Assembly: GCA_001557035.1 (NCBI GenBank)
Contig: LSKJ01000501.1
Location: 1 to 24,730, forward strand
Length of the DNA stretch: 24,730 nucleotides
Source of the DNA: Rhodospirillaceae bacterium CCH5-H10
Lineage (GTDB): Bacteria; Pseudomonadota; Alphaproteobacteria; Reyranellales; Reyranellaceae
Direction of reading: 5' to 3'
This document shows positions 8,440 to 16,510 of the stretch, piece after piece (position 1 is the first letter of the stretch; every line of letters begins with the position of its first letter). The position numbers were made by a program, and so were the translations under genes. Below the pieces are notes generated by a model. The model was not told the DNA's origin. It did no database searches and saw only the letters and a program-made list of their open reading frames with translations.

Positions 8440-10056
8440 GTGCGGTACAAGAAGCAGGCGATGATCGTGGCCCCGCAGCCCGAGCCGACGGAGGCGGGGG
8501 CCGACGTGCTGCGCGAGGGCGGCAATGCCGTCGATGCCGGCATCGCCTGCGCGCTGGTGCAGGGCGTCGTCGATCCGCAGATGTGCGGAATCGCGGGCTT
8601 CGGCTCCTGCGGCATCTACATGCCGGGCAAGAAATTCCACGGCTACATCGACGCTCATGCGCCGGCGCCGCTCGCGGCGCGACCCGACATGTGGGCCAAC
8701 CTGATCGAGAGCGAGGCGCGCGACGGCTACGGCTTCATCCTGAAGGGAAGGGTGAACGACATCGGCTACAAGTCGATCTGCGCACCGGCCAATCTCAAAA
8801 TGTACTACGACGCGCACAAGGAGCACGGAAGCCTGCCCTGGTCGCGCATCGTCGAGCCGGCCATCGCCTGGGCCGAGAGCGGCTGGACCGTGCGGCCGCA
8901 CGTCCATTTCTGGTGGGCCGACGACGGCGCCTTCGGCCGCGCCCCGAACTTCGAGCGCACCGGCTTCACGCCGGCGGCGCGCGAACTCTACTGCCGGCCC
9001 GACGGCGTGCCGAAGCGGGTGGGCGACAAGGTCGTGAACCGCGACTACGGCCAGACGCTGCGCGCCATCGCCAGGGGCGGCGCCGACGTCTTCTATTCCG
9101 GCGAGATCGCACACGCGATCGCCGAGGACATGAAGAAGAACGACGCGCTGCTGTCGATCGAGGATCTCAAGGCCTGGAAGACCGTGCGCAATGCGCCGCT
9201 GTGGGGTGACTATCGCGGCTACAAGGTCTCGACCAACCAGCCGCCGGGCGGCGGCATGATGCTGATCGAGATGCTGAACATCCTGGAGAACTTCGACATC
9301 GGCGCGCTCGAACATGGCTCGACCGAGCATCTGCGCATCGTGGCCGAGGCGATGAAGCGGGCGACCATCGACAAGGATGCCAAGGTCGGCGATCCCAAGT
9401 TCGTCACCGTGCCGGTCGAGGAATTGACCTCGAAGTCCTACGCCAAGACGATGGCGGGCGAGATCGCGCGCGGTGAAAAGGCGAGCGTCACGCGCTTCAA
9501 CTCGGGTGCGGTTTCAAAGGACACGACGCACATCTCCGTCCTCGACAAGGACGGCAACTGTTTCACCATGACCCATTCGCTGGGCATGCCCTCGGGCGTG
9601 ATCACGCCGGGCCTGGGCTTCATGTACAACGGCTGCATGGGCGTGTTCGACCCGCGCCCCGGCCGTGCCGGTTCGATCGCGCCGGGGAAGGCCCGGTTCA
9701 GTTCGGTCGTGCCGTCCATCATTTTCAAGGACGGCAAGCCGCACCTGATCATCGGCGCGCCCGGCGCGACGCAGATCGCCATGGGCGTGCTGCACGTCAT
9801 CCTGAACGCGCTCGACTTCGACATGACCATGGTCGAGGCGGTGAGCGCGCCGCGCTTCTCCGCGACCTCCGACGCGATCGACATCTCCAACCGCATCCAG
9901 GGCCGGGTCGAGCGCGAGCTGCAGGAGCAGGGCTACCCGGTCGTCCGCAGCCCGTATGGCTTCGGCTTTGCCGCCGTCCACGGCATCCGTATCCATGACG
10001 ACGGTCTCGACGGCGGCGCCGACCCGGGCCATGACGGCGTGGTGATCGCGGTTTAG
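8440..10056 (+). CDS. Gamma-glutamyltransferase-family Ntn hydrolase
   Basis: A 538-residue GGT-family protein, expected to self-cleave before Thr362 (DTTHISVLDKDGN) into a large subunit and a 177-residue small subunit whose new N-terminal threonine is the nucleophile. The N-terminal part has the family start EPTEAGADVLREGGNAVDAGIA. There is no signal peptide, unlike secreted E. coli GGT, so a cytoplasmic place is likely. Where E. coli GGT has RETAP, with the arginine gripping the gamma-glutamyl carboxylate, this protein has DAHAP (71-75). The PGGS oxyanion region reads PGAT, and the usual lid loop is missing. The substrate is therefore probably another amide, as in HpxW-like or acylase-like members. 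The GTG start has GGAGGA at 8428-8433. Confidence 0.88.
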   Translation: MRYKKQAMIVAPQPEPTEAGADVLREGGNAVDAGIACALVQGVVDPQMCGIAGFGSCGIYMPGKKFHGYIDAHAPAPLAARPDMWANLIESEARDGYGFILKGRVNDIGYKSICAPANLKMYYDAHKEHGSLPWSRIVEPAIAWAESGWTVRPHVHFWWADDGAFGRAPNFERTGFTPAARELYCRPDGVPKRVGDKVVNRDYGQTLRAIARGGADVFYSGEIAHAIAEDMKKNDALLSIEDLKAWKTVRNAPLWGDYRGYKVSTNQPPGGGMMLIEMLNILENFDIGALEHGSTEHLRIVAEAMKRATIDKDAKVGDPKFVTVPVEELTSKSYAKTMAGEIARGEKASVTRFNSGAVSKDTTHISVLDKDGNCFTMTHSLGMPSGVITPGLGFMYNGCMGVFDPRPGRAGSIAPGKARFSSVVPSIIFKDGKPHLIIGAPGATQIAMGVLHVILNALDFDMTMVEAVSAPRFSATSDAIDISNRIQGRVERELQEQGYPVVRSPYGFGFAAVHGIRIHDDGLDGGADPGHDGVVIAV

Positions 10057-10075
10057 CGAAGATCGGTGTTTCATT

Positions 10076-10132
10076 GGAGCGCGCAACTCCAGTTGCGCTC
10101 ATATCAAGAGCGCCACTGGAGTGGCGCGCTCC
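10076..10132. repeat. Nested palindromic REP-like element
   Basis: Arms 10076-10100 and 10108-10132 are reverse complements at 23 of 25 positions around a 7-base spacer. Each arm is itself a hairpin: GCGCAAC-TCCA-GTTGCGC (10081-10098) and GCGCCAC-TGGA-GTGGCGC (10110-10127). The two differences between arms form a compensating pair (A-T in one, C-G in the other), so each small hairpin stays perfect. The element lies between the convergent GGT-like and amidase genes and could end or protect both transcripts. It has no T-run. Its sequence differs from the other repeat family in this window. Confidence 0.88.
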
Positions 10133-10159
10133 ATTCGATTCGCTTCGTCACTTGAAGGG

Positions 10160-11755
10160 CTACAACGCCGGCAGATCCGGCGGCGGACGGCGCGCGTTCG
10201 TCGCCTGCTCGTAGGCGTAGGCGAAGCGCAGCAGCTTGGCCTCGCTCCAGGCTCGGCCCGCGAAGGTGAGGCCGAGCGGATAGTCCGGCGTCTCCGTGCT
10301 GCCGACGCCGGAGATGAAGCCAGCCGGAACCTGGACGCTGGGATAGCCCGGCTTGGCGGCGATGGCGGCGCCGCTGGCCCCGGGGAACGCCACGGCGTCG
10401 AGCCGGTGCTGGTTCATATAGGCGTCCATGCCGCGGTCCTTGGCGGCCATCAGGTCCATCGCGCGCGCCGACTTGTATTCGAGCTCCGATAGATCGCCCC
10501 TGGTCTGCTCGGAGGCCAGGAACAGGTCCTGTCCGTAACGCAAGGCCTTGCCGGCGTTCGCCGTATTGAACGCGATCACCTCAGCCATCGATTTGATGTC
10601 GGTGCGGGTCGCCCAGTCGCGCAGGTAGAGATTTAGGTCGCGCTTCAGCTCGTAGAGGAAGACCACGGAGGCGGGCCCCGCCGTGCCCCTGGCAGGGCTG
10701 AACGGATTGCGATTGAGCACCGGCATGGTCGTGCCCGGACCGCCGATCCAGCCGATTGCCGGGATGGCCGCGCGCACGATCGTGGCTCCGAGGTCCTCCA
10801 GCACCATGATGGCCTGCGCCATCACCTCCTTCGCTCGGGGCGACAGCGGACCGTAGAAGGGATCGTTGAGCGGATCGGCCGGAACGCTTGGCACGCCGAT
10901 CCGCGCGCCCTTGAGGCCATCCCTGTCCAGGTGTGCGGTGTAGTCATCCGGCCGCTGCAGCAGATGCGTCGCCGGATCGTCCGGATCGCGCGCCGCCAGC
11001 ACGTTCAGCAGAATCGCCGAATCGCGCACGGAGCGAGTCATCGGGCCGGCGGTGTCCTGGCTGTGCGAGATCGGGATGATGCCGCTGCGGCTGATCAGGC
11101 CGACCGTCGGCTTGACGGTGACGAGGCCGTTCTGCGTCGCGGGGCTCAGCAGCGAGCCGGACGTCTCGGTGCCGATCGCCGCCGCGCAGAGGCCGGCGGC
11201 CACAGCGACCGCCGAGCCGGCGCTCGAGCCGCCGGGCAGCACGACCGGCGCATGGTCGTCCATCAGCCGGGGCGAGTAGGGGTTCCGGACATAACCGGCG
11301 ATCGAGCTGTAGCCCGACGGCATGCCGACCGCGAGGACGTTGGCGAACTCGGTGAGGTTCGCCTTGCCCAGGATGACGGCCCCTGCGTCCCGCAATCTCC
11401 TGACAACGGGCGCGTCGTCTCGGGCATGGGCGTCCGCCAGCGCCAGCGAGCCGGCGGTGGTGGGTTGCCTGTCGCCGGTGGCAACATTGTCCTTCACCAG
11501 GATCGGCAGGCCCGCGAGCGGCCGTTCGGCCGTGGGCTTCACGGCGTCGAGGCCGGCGGCGATCGACAGGGCATCCGGATTGACGACGCGCACGGAGTTC
11601 AGGCCTGGGCCATTCCGGTCATACGCCTCGATGCGGGCGAGGTAGGCCCGGGTCAGTTCGCTCGACGTGACACGGCCCTGCGCCAGGGCCTCCTGCAGTT
11701 CCGACAGTGAGGCATTGTCGACCGCGATCCGGGTGCTCTTCGAGGATTCGCTCAC
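10160..11755 (-). CDS. Amidase-signature family amidohydrolase
   Basis: A 531-residue amidase-signature enzyme that hydrolyses a carboxamide. The Ser-cisSer-Lys triad is clear: Lys88 in PILVKDN, cis-Ser177 in PGGSSAGS and nucleophile Ser201 in GTETSGS, with the 24-residue serine spacing found in FAAH and malonamidase. I chose the GTG at 11753-11755 (VSESSKSTRIAV) because AAAGGTG lies just upstream; an ATG 37 codons earlier would add an atypical tail. GatA is unlikely because the protein is longer, has a relaxed loop between Lys and Ser, and no gatB or gatC is near. No signal peptide is seen. It is divergent from the tandem Bug genes, and the two may share regulation. Substrate unknown. Confidence 0.9.
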   Translation of the reverse strand: MSESSKSTRIAVDNASLSELQEALAQGRVTSSELTRAYLARIEAYDRNGPGLNSVRVVNPDALSIAAGLDAVKPTAERPLAGLPILVKDNVATGDRQPTTAGSLALADAHARDDAPVVRRLRDAGAVILGKANLTEFANVLAVGMPSGYSSIAGYVRNPYSPRLMDDHAPVVLPGGSSAGSAVAVAAGLCAAAIGTETSGSLLSPATQNGLVTVKPTVGLISRSGIIPISHSQDTAGPMTRSVRDSAILLNVLAARDPDDPATHLLQRPDDYTAHLDRDGLKGARIGVPSVPADPLNDPFYGPLSPRAKEVMAQAIMVLEDLGATIVRAAIPAIGWIGGPGTTMPVLNRNPFSPARGTAGPASVVFLYELKRDLNLYLRDWATRTDIKSMAEVIAFNTANAGKALRYGQDLFLASEQTRGDLSELEYKSARAMDLMAAKDRGMDAYMNQHRLDAVAFPGASGAAIAAKPGYPSVQVPAGFISGVGSTETPDYPLGLTFAGRAWSEAKLLRFAYAYEQATNARRPPPDLPAL

Positions 11756-11860
11756 GACATCACCTTTGTTGCCATCGCCAAGATCGGCGGCTCGATTATC
11801 TTTACACGATTCGGATAGGTCCGGAATTTCAAGAGATGTTCGCCACGCGACCCGCCTCCA

Positions 11861-11888
11861 TTGCATGACGCCTGCAGCGCCCTAAACT
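11861..11888 (+). promoter_or_regulatory. Candidate promoter for the tandem Bug operon
   Basis: TTGCAT (11861-11866) and TAAACT (11883-11888) are 16 bases apart, upstream of a GGAGG site (11900-11904) and the ATG at 11914. The match to a sigma-70 promoter is fair, not strong. On the opposite strand of the same divergent region, GATAAT (11800-11795) is a good -10 element for the amidase but lacks a convincing -35. The two transcripts would start about 100 bases apart. Confidence 0.33.
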
Positions 11889-11913
11889 CGTGGCAAATCG
11901 GAGGAAACAAACA

Positions 11914-12888
11914 ATGACGGTCATCGGACGGCGGGGCGTACTCGCCGCCGGCGTGGCACTCGCGGCATCGACTGCCGGAGCACGGGCCCAGGGGACCTAT
12001 CCGGATCGCCCGATCCGGCTGGTCATCGGCTTCCCGCCCGGCGGGCCGACCGACATTGCCGGCCGGCTGCTGGCGCAGCGGCTGACGGAGATCCTCGGCC
12101 AGCAGGTCGTCGTCGACAACAAGCCGGGCGTCGCCGGCAACATCGCCTCGCAGATCGTGGCCGACGCCAAGCCGGACGGCTACACGCTGCTCGTCGGCAC
12201 ATCGATCATGGGCATCGTGCCGGCGCTTTACGACAAGCTGCCCTACGACCCGATCAAGGGCCTGGAAGCGGTGGCCCATTTCACCACGGTCCCGATGATC
12301 GTCGTGGCGCCCGCCGGCGGCATCGGCTCGATCGAGGAACTGGTCGCTGCGCTGCGCAAGGAGCCGGGAAAGCATTCCTATCCGTCGCCGGGCAACGGCA
12401 GCCTGATCCACATGGGCAGCCTACTGCTGGCCCAGCGCGCCGGTGGCGATGCGCTGCACGTGCCGTACAAGGGTTCGGCGCCCGCCATGCAGGATACGCT
12501 GGCGGGCCGGCATGCCTTCCAGATCGACACGCTGGGCAGCAGCAAGGGCTTCGTCGACGCCGGCCGCCTGAAGATCCTGGCCGTCTGCGACACCAGGCGC
12601 ACGGCCTCGATGCCCGACGTGCCGACCGTCCAGGAGAAGACTGGCATCGCAATCGAGGTCGTCACCTGGAACCTGATCTTCGCGCCGGCCGGCACGCCCA
12701 GGCCGATCGTCGACAGGCTGAACGCCGCGATCAACCAGGCGGTCAAGACTCCGGAACTGATTGAGAAGGCGAGGGCCGCGGGCATCGATCTCGTCGAGTC
12801 GACGCCGGCAACGTCGAAGAAGTTCTACGAGGACCAGATGGCGATGTGGGCGCCCATCGTGAAGGCCTCGGGCGCCAAAGTGGAATAG
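11914..12888 (+). CDS. Tripartite tricarboxylate transporter substrate-binding protein (Bug), first of a tandem pair
   Basis: A 324-residue Bug-family periplasmic binding protein. The ATG at 11914 has a strong GGAGG site nine bases upstream and beats the in-frame GTG at 11890. The signal peptide (about 1-24) holds an RR pair (IGRRGVLAAG), so Tat export is possible. The ligand loops are canonical: GFPPGGPTDIAGR near the start and PGNGSLIH in the middle, with DALHVPYKGSAPAMQD after. The gene is 13 bases from a close paralogue and followed by a GST. No transporter membrane subunits are present. The opposite-strand amidase suggests that the ligand may be an amide or the acid made from it, but this is only context. 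Confidence 0.94.
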   Translation: MTVIGRRGVLAAGVALAASTAGARAQGTYPDRPIRLVIGFPPGGPTDIAGRLLAQRLTEILGQQVVVDNKPGVAGNIASQIVADAKPDGYTLLVGTSIMGIVPALYDKLPYDPIKGLEAVAHFTTVPMIVVAPAGGIGSIEELVAALRKEPGKHSYPSPGNGSLIHMGSLLLAQRAGGDALHVPYKGSAPAMQDTLAGRHAFQIDTLGSSKGFVDAGRLKILAVCDTRRTASMPDVPTVQEKTGIAIEVVTWNLIFAPAGTPRPIVDRLNAAINQAVKTPELIEKARAAGIDLVESTPATSKKFYEDQMAMWAPIVKASGAKVE

Positions 12889-12901
12889 GGGGAAAACGAC
12901 A

Positions 12902-13870
12902 ATGACGTTCACACGACGGGCAGCGCTTGCCGCACTCGCTTCCATGGCTCTGGCTGCTCCTGCCGGCGCGCAGACCTACCCCGACAAGCCGATCCGAATG
13001 ATCATCGCCTTTGCCGCCGGCGGGCCGACCGACGTGGTCGGGCGCCTGCTGGCGCCGCGGCTCTCGGAGATCCTGGGCCAGCAGGTCATCGTCGAGAACA
13101 AGCCCGGCGCCACCGGCAACATCGGGACCGCGATGGTGGCCGACGCGAAACCCGACGGCTACACGATCCTGTTCAGCGCTTCGACCATGGCAATGGCGCC
13201 GGCGCTCTACGGCAAGCAGCTCGGCTACGATCCGGTCGACGGGCTGGCGGCCATCGCCTACGTGGCGAGCGCGCCGCTGATCCTGCTGGCGCCGATGGAT
13301 GGCGCGAAGACCACGCCGGAACTGGTGAACATGCTGCGCAAGGATCCGGGCAAGTATTCCTACGCCTCGTCGGGCAATGGCGGCATGATCCATCTCGCCA
13401 GCTACCTGTTCGCGACGCGCGCCGGGGGCGACGCGCTGCATGTCCCGTATCGCGGCTCGGCGCCGGGCATGGTCGACATGATCGCCGGCCGCCATGGTTT
13501 CCAGATCGACACGCTGCAGTCGAGCAAGGGCTTCATCGACGGCGGCAAGGTGCGCGTTCTGGGTGTCGCCTCCCAGAAGCGGCTGCCGCAGCTTCCCGAC
13601 GTACCGACGATCAAGGAGGCGACCGGCTTCGATTACGCCATCAACACCTGGTACGCCGCCTATGCGCCGGCCAAGACGCCGCGGCCGATCATCGACAAGC
13701 TGAACGCTGCCTTCAACCAGGCGCTGAAGCAGCCCGACATGGTCAAGAAGGCCAACGAGCTCGCGCTGGAACTCGTCGATTCCACGCCGGAGCAGGCCAA
13801 GAAGTTCTACGATGACCAGATGGCCTTCTGGGCCCCCATCATCAAGCAGTCCGGCGCCAAGCCGGAGTGA
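12902..13870 (+). CDS. Tripartite tricarboxylate transporter substrate-binding protein (Bug), second of a tandem pair
   Basis: A 322-residue Bug-family binding protein, closely similar along its whole length to the preceding gene (shared blocks include LGQQV, NKPG, ADAKPDGYT, GGDALHVPY and GRH-FQIDTL), so the pair looks like a tandem duplication. The ribosome-binding site GGGGGAA overlaps the end of the upstream gene. The signal peptide has an RR pair (FTRRAALAAL) and ends in PAGA. Ligand loops are FAAGGPTDVVGR and SSGNGGMIH. Residues around the binding loops differ between the two copies (for example GTSIMGI against SASTMAM), so they may bind different ligands. A GST gene follows after 28 bases, probably in the same transcript. 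Confidence 0.94.
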   Translation: MTFTRRAALAALASMALAAPAGAQTYPDKPIRMIIAFAAGGPTDVVGRLLAPRLSEILGQQVIVENKPGATGNIGTAMVADAKPDGYTILFSASTMAMAPALYGKQLGYDPVDGLAAIAYVASAPLILLAPMDGAKTTPELVNMLRKDPGKYSYASSGNGGMIHLASYLFATRAGGDALHVPYRGSAPGMVDMIAGRHGFQIDTLQSSKGFIDGGKVRVLGVASQKRLPQLPDVPTIKEATGFDYAINTWYAAYAPAKTPRPIIDKLNAAFNQALKQPDMVKKANELALELVDSTPEQAKKFYDDQMAFWAPIIKQSGAKPE

Positions 13871-13898
13871 CGCAGTCGCAAGCCGAACGGAGAGAGCG

Positions 13899-14573
13899 AT
13901 GCTTAAATTCTACTACAACATGGCACCGAACCCGATGAAGGTGGCGCTGTGCCTCGAGGAGATGGGCCTGCCGTATGAGCCCGTGCCGGTCGACACCCGC
14001 AAGGGCGAGCAGCACTCCCCGGAATTCCTGGCGATCAATCCCAACGCCAAGGTGCCAGTCGTCATCGACGACGGCGAGACGGTCTTCGACAGCAACGCGA
14101 TCCTGCTCCATCTCGCGGAGAAGACCGGCAAATTCCTGCCCGCGAAGCGCGGCGAGATGTTGTCGTGGCTGATGTTCGTGGCCTCCGGCATCGGCCCTTA
14201 CTCCGGGCAGGCCGTGCATTTCCGCAACTTCGCGCCCGAGCCCAAGGAATACGCCGTCAACCGCTATACGTTCGAGGCGCAGCGACACTGGGGCATCCTC
14301 GAAGCGCGGCTCGGCAAGCAGCAGTACATGTGCGGCGACGCCTATAGCATCGTCGACATGGCACTGTGGGGCTGGTCGCGCCTGATCCCGTTCGTGCTGG
14401 GCGCCGAGGCACCCAAGCAGTTCCCCAACGTGCAGCGCCACCTCGCCGAGGTCAGCGCCCGCCCGGCGGCGGCGCGGGCTCTCGCCCTGAAGGATAGGCA
14501 CGCCTTCAAGGCAGAGATGGACGAAGCCGCGAAGCTCGCGATGTTCCCGCACCTCGGCAAGAAGGTCGCCTGA
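13899..14573 (+). CDS. Glutathione S-transferase family protein (YfcG/Nu-like)
   Basis: A 224-residue GST: thioredoxin-like domain (about 1-82) with NAKVPVVIDD, carrying the cis-proline, and FDSNAILLHLAEKTG, then an all-helical C-terminal domain with the capping motif YSIVDMALWGW. The N-terminal region MAPNPMKVALCLEEMGLPYEPVPVD resembles YfcG and other Nu-class proteins, which often act as disulfide reductases or in ring-cleavage and dehalogenation pathways. The typical active-site Ser or Cys is not evident near Asn8-Pro12. The start at 13899 has GGAGAG upstream; an open frame from 13812 is only overlap with the previous gene. It is probably the last gene of the Bug operon. Substrate unknown. 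Confidence 0.9.
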   Translation: MLKFYYNMAPNPMKVALCLEEMGLPYEPVPVDTRKGEQHSPEFLAINPNAKVPVVIDDGETVFDSNAILLHLAEKTGKFLPAKRGEMLSWLMFVASGIGPYSGQAVHFRNFAPEPKEYAVNRYTFEAQRHWGILEARLGKQQYMCGDAYSIVDMALWGWSRLIPFVLGAEAPKQFPNVQRHLAEVSARPAAARALALKDRHAFKAEMDEAAKLAMFPHLGKKVA

Positions 14574-14588
14574 AGAACGCCAAAAACT

Positions 14589-14607
14589 CGTCGTCTCGAC
14601 CGAAGCG
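14589..14607. repeat. Partial copy of the REP-like repeat
   Basis: These 19 bases are the exact reverse complement of 19254-19272, the outer end of the repeat upstream of the second acyl-CoA dehydrogenase. No matching opposite arm is recognisable nearby, so it is a lone remnant half, 16 bases after the GST stop codon. The rest of the 241-base gap 14574-14814 holds only the candidate promoter listed separately; I see no gene in it. Confidence 0.6.
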
Positions 14608-14728
14608 TCCCCTCGTATGCTCTCGGGGCAGGCTCCGGCGCGACGTCAGTGCCCGCCGCCGCAGGCTGCTGGCTACCGCACAGCCCTGACCGAGGCAAAC
14701 GCCGACCGCACATCGGCTAAACAGCATC

Positions 14729-14756
14729 TTGGAACAGCACCCTTTCTCGCGATAAT
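14729..14756 (+). promoter_or_regulatory. Candidate sigma-70 promoter for the GSCFA gene
   Basis: TTGGAA (14729-14734) and GATAAT (14751-14756) are 16 bases apart; the -10 box matches five of six consensus bases and the -35 four of six. Transcription would start near 14763, giving a leader of about 50 bases before the ATG at 14815. It suggests that this gene is transcribed separately from the GST operon. Confidence 0.42.
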
Positions 14757-14814
14757 GCCCTTTGCACCGCCGTGGAGGCTGTCGTTTCCATGATCTGCAT
14801 CAGGGAACTTTGTC

Positions 14815-16482
14815 ATGCCACTGATTGAAATTCCCGCGCACGACGTGATCGCCCGACGGGAGGAACGCTATGCGGACATGTGGCCCCGTCGGGACGGAAA
14901 CCCAAGCCGGGTTGAACCTATCGCGAGACCGCGTTTCGGGGTCCCGTTTCGCCTAGTTCCTGGTGAAAAGATCTTCACGATTGGCTCGTGTTTCGCGCGC
15001 CATGTTGCGGGGATGCTGAGCAACCGTGGCTTCAGTATTCCTACTCTCGAACTCTCCAAGCGCGAAGATTTCGATCCGCGCATACTCAATAACTACGGCG
15101 TACCCTCGATCTACCAGGAGCTCGCCTGGGCGCTGGATCCCGGGTTTCCATTCCAACCGGAAGCGGGGTTTACGGAGATCCTGCCCGGCAAGTTCGTGGA
15201 CAATCAGTTACCTCAAAAATTCAAGCCGCTGCCGTACAAGGAGATCGTTGAGCGCCGCGAGGCCATCCGAAATGCAACGGCGAGCGCGAAGGAATGCAGG
15301 GTCATCATCATCACGCTGGGCCTCACCGAAGTTTGGTACGACAAGCGGTTCGGCCTCTATGTCAACGAACACCCGAGACTGCAGACACTGGCGAGAGACC
15401 CGGAACGCTTCGTGCTTCGGGTCCTGAGCTTCGACGAGACGATGGAATACCTGCGCAGGACGATGGACGTGCTTCGAAGGTACGGCAGGCCCGACGTGCA
15501 GGTTCTTCTGACCGTGTCGCCGGTTCCGATGATATCGACGCATCGCGACGTCGACATCATGGTTGCCAACACCTATTCCAAGAGCGTCCTTCGAACGGCA
15601 GCCGAACACGTGATTGCCGAATATGATTTCGTTCACTACTACCCAAGTTTCGAGAGCGTCATCCTTTCCGACCGGCAGCGCGCTTGGAATGACGATCTGA
15701 TTCACGTCACACAAGAACTGGTTGACGTGAATGTCGGACGGATGGTTGACGCATTTGTCGGTCATGATCCATCGACGATCGATATCGAGAGTTCGGAAGA
15801 GCTGCTTGTCCACATAGCGGAAGTCGCCAGCGGACCCGTTCACGAGTGGCGGCTCCTGATGGACAACGAAGATCGGGTGTCCAGGAGCTTTGCATTCGCC
15901 GTTCGATTTGTTCGCGTCGCCCTGAACCGCAAGGCCTTCAAGCAGGCACTGGATGCCTTGCAGAAAGCGCCGGCCGAGTGGAAGCGCGACCAAAGGGAAC
16001 TGCTGGAAGCCGAGGCATTGATTGGCCTGGAGGAGTTCAAGGCGGCAGCCGATCTGCTGAAGAAACTGCGCTTCCGGCAGCGATCAACCGACAAGCTTTC
16101 CGGTGATGCTCGCCGCTATTGGCGGCTCGTGCTCGCGGCGAACATCGGACTGGGCGAAATGAACGCGGCGAAGGACGCGGCCCTGGTGGTCAGCAAGGGC
16201 GTTCGCCCCGATGCAAGGAACATCGCCTACGAAATGCTGGCTCGGGGATATCTGCGACACAACCTGTTTCCCGAGGCTCTGCATTATTTCGAACAAGCAC
16301 TGCAATTTGTGCAAACCGACCTCCTCCTCATGGACTATGCCGAGGCACTTCTGAAAGCCGGCGGGAAGGCGGACGCCCTGAAAGTGATACGGCAGACCGC
16401 CTGCCATTCCCCAAGCGCTCGCAATCAACGCGATTGGCTCCTGACATTCATCGACGTCAGCGGCGAAGCGCAGACCGCCTAG
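14815..16482 (+). CDS. GSCFA/SGNH-family protein with C-terminal helical repeats
   Basis: A 555-residue protein. Residues about 45-320 form a GSCFA domain of the SGNH hydrolase/acyltransferase group: IFTIGSCFARHVAGML carries nucleophile Ser58, and WNDDLIHVT carries the likely Asp294/His297. GLTEVWYDKRFGLYVNEHP and LLTVSPVPMISTHRDVD are further family blocks. Residues about 350-550 are helical TPR-like repeats (ALDALQKAPAEWKRD, FPEALHYFEQALQF), an addition that plain GSCFA proteins of about 300-350 residues lack. There is no signal peptide. GSCFA proteins are poorly characterised; an esterase or acyltransferase acting on a glycan is the usual guess. Base use is less GC-rich in third positions than the neighbours, with its own promoter, which hints at separate acquisition. 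Confidence 0.85.
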   Translation: MPLIEIPAHDVIARREERYADMWPRRDGNPSRVEPIARPRFGVPFRLVPGEKIFTIGSCFARHVAGMLSNRGFSIPTLELSKREDFDPRILNNYGVPSIYQELAWALDPGFPFQPEAGFTEILPGKFVDNQLPQKFKPLPYKEIVERREAIRNATASAKECRVIIITLGLTEVWYDKRFGLYVNEHPRLQTLARDPERFVLRVLSFDETMEYLRRTMDVLRRYGRPDVQVLLTVSPVPMISTHRDVDIMVANTYSKSVLRTAAEHVIAEYDFVHYYPSFESVILSDRQRAWNDDLIHVTQELVDVNVGRMVDAFVGHDPSTIDIESSEELLVHIAEVASGPVHEWRLLMDNEDRVSRSFAFAVRFVRVALNRKAFKQALDALQKAPAEWKRDQRELLEAEALIGLEEFKAAADLLKKLRFRQRSTDKLSGDARRYWRLVLAANIGLGEMNAAKDAALVVSKGVRPDARNIAYEMLARGYLRHNLFPEALHYFEQALQFVQTDLLLMDYAEALLKAGGKADALKVIRQTACHSPSARNQRDWLLTFIDVSGEAQTA

Positions 16483-16510
16483 TGTCCCGAGTCCGAAGTC
16501 CAGTCTGAAA

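Noticed and set aside
13812..13898. N-terminal extension of the GST.
   Set aside because: The extra codons overlap the end of the upstream Bug gene, and the ATG at 13899 has a GGAGAG site and starts at the conserved GST N-terminus.
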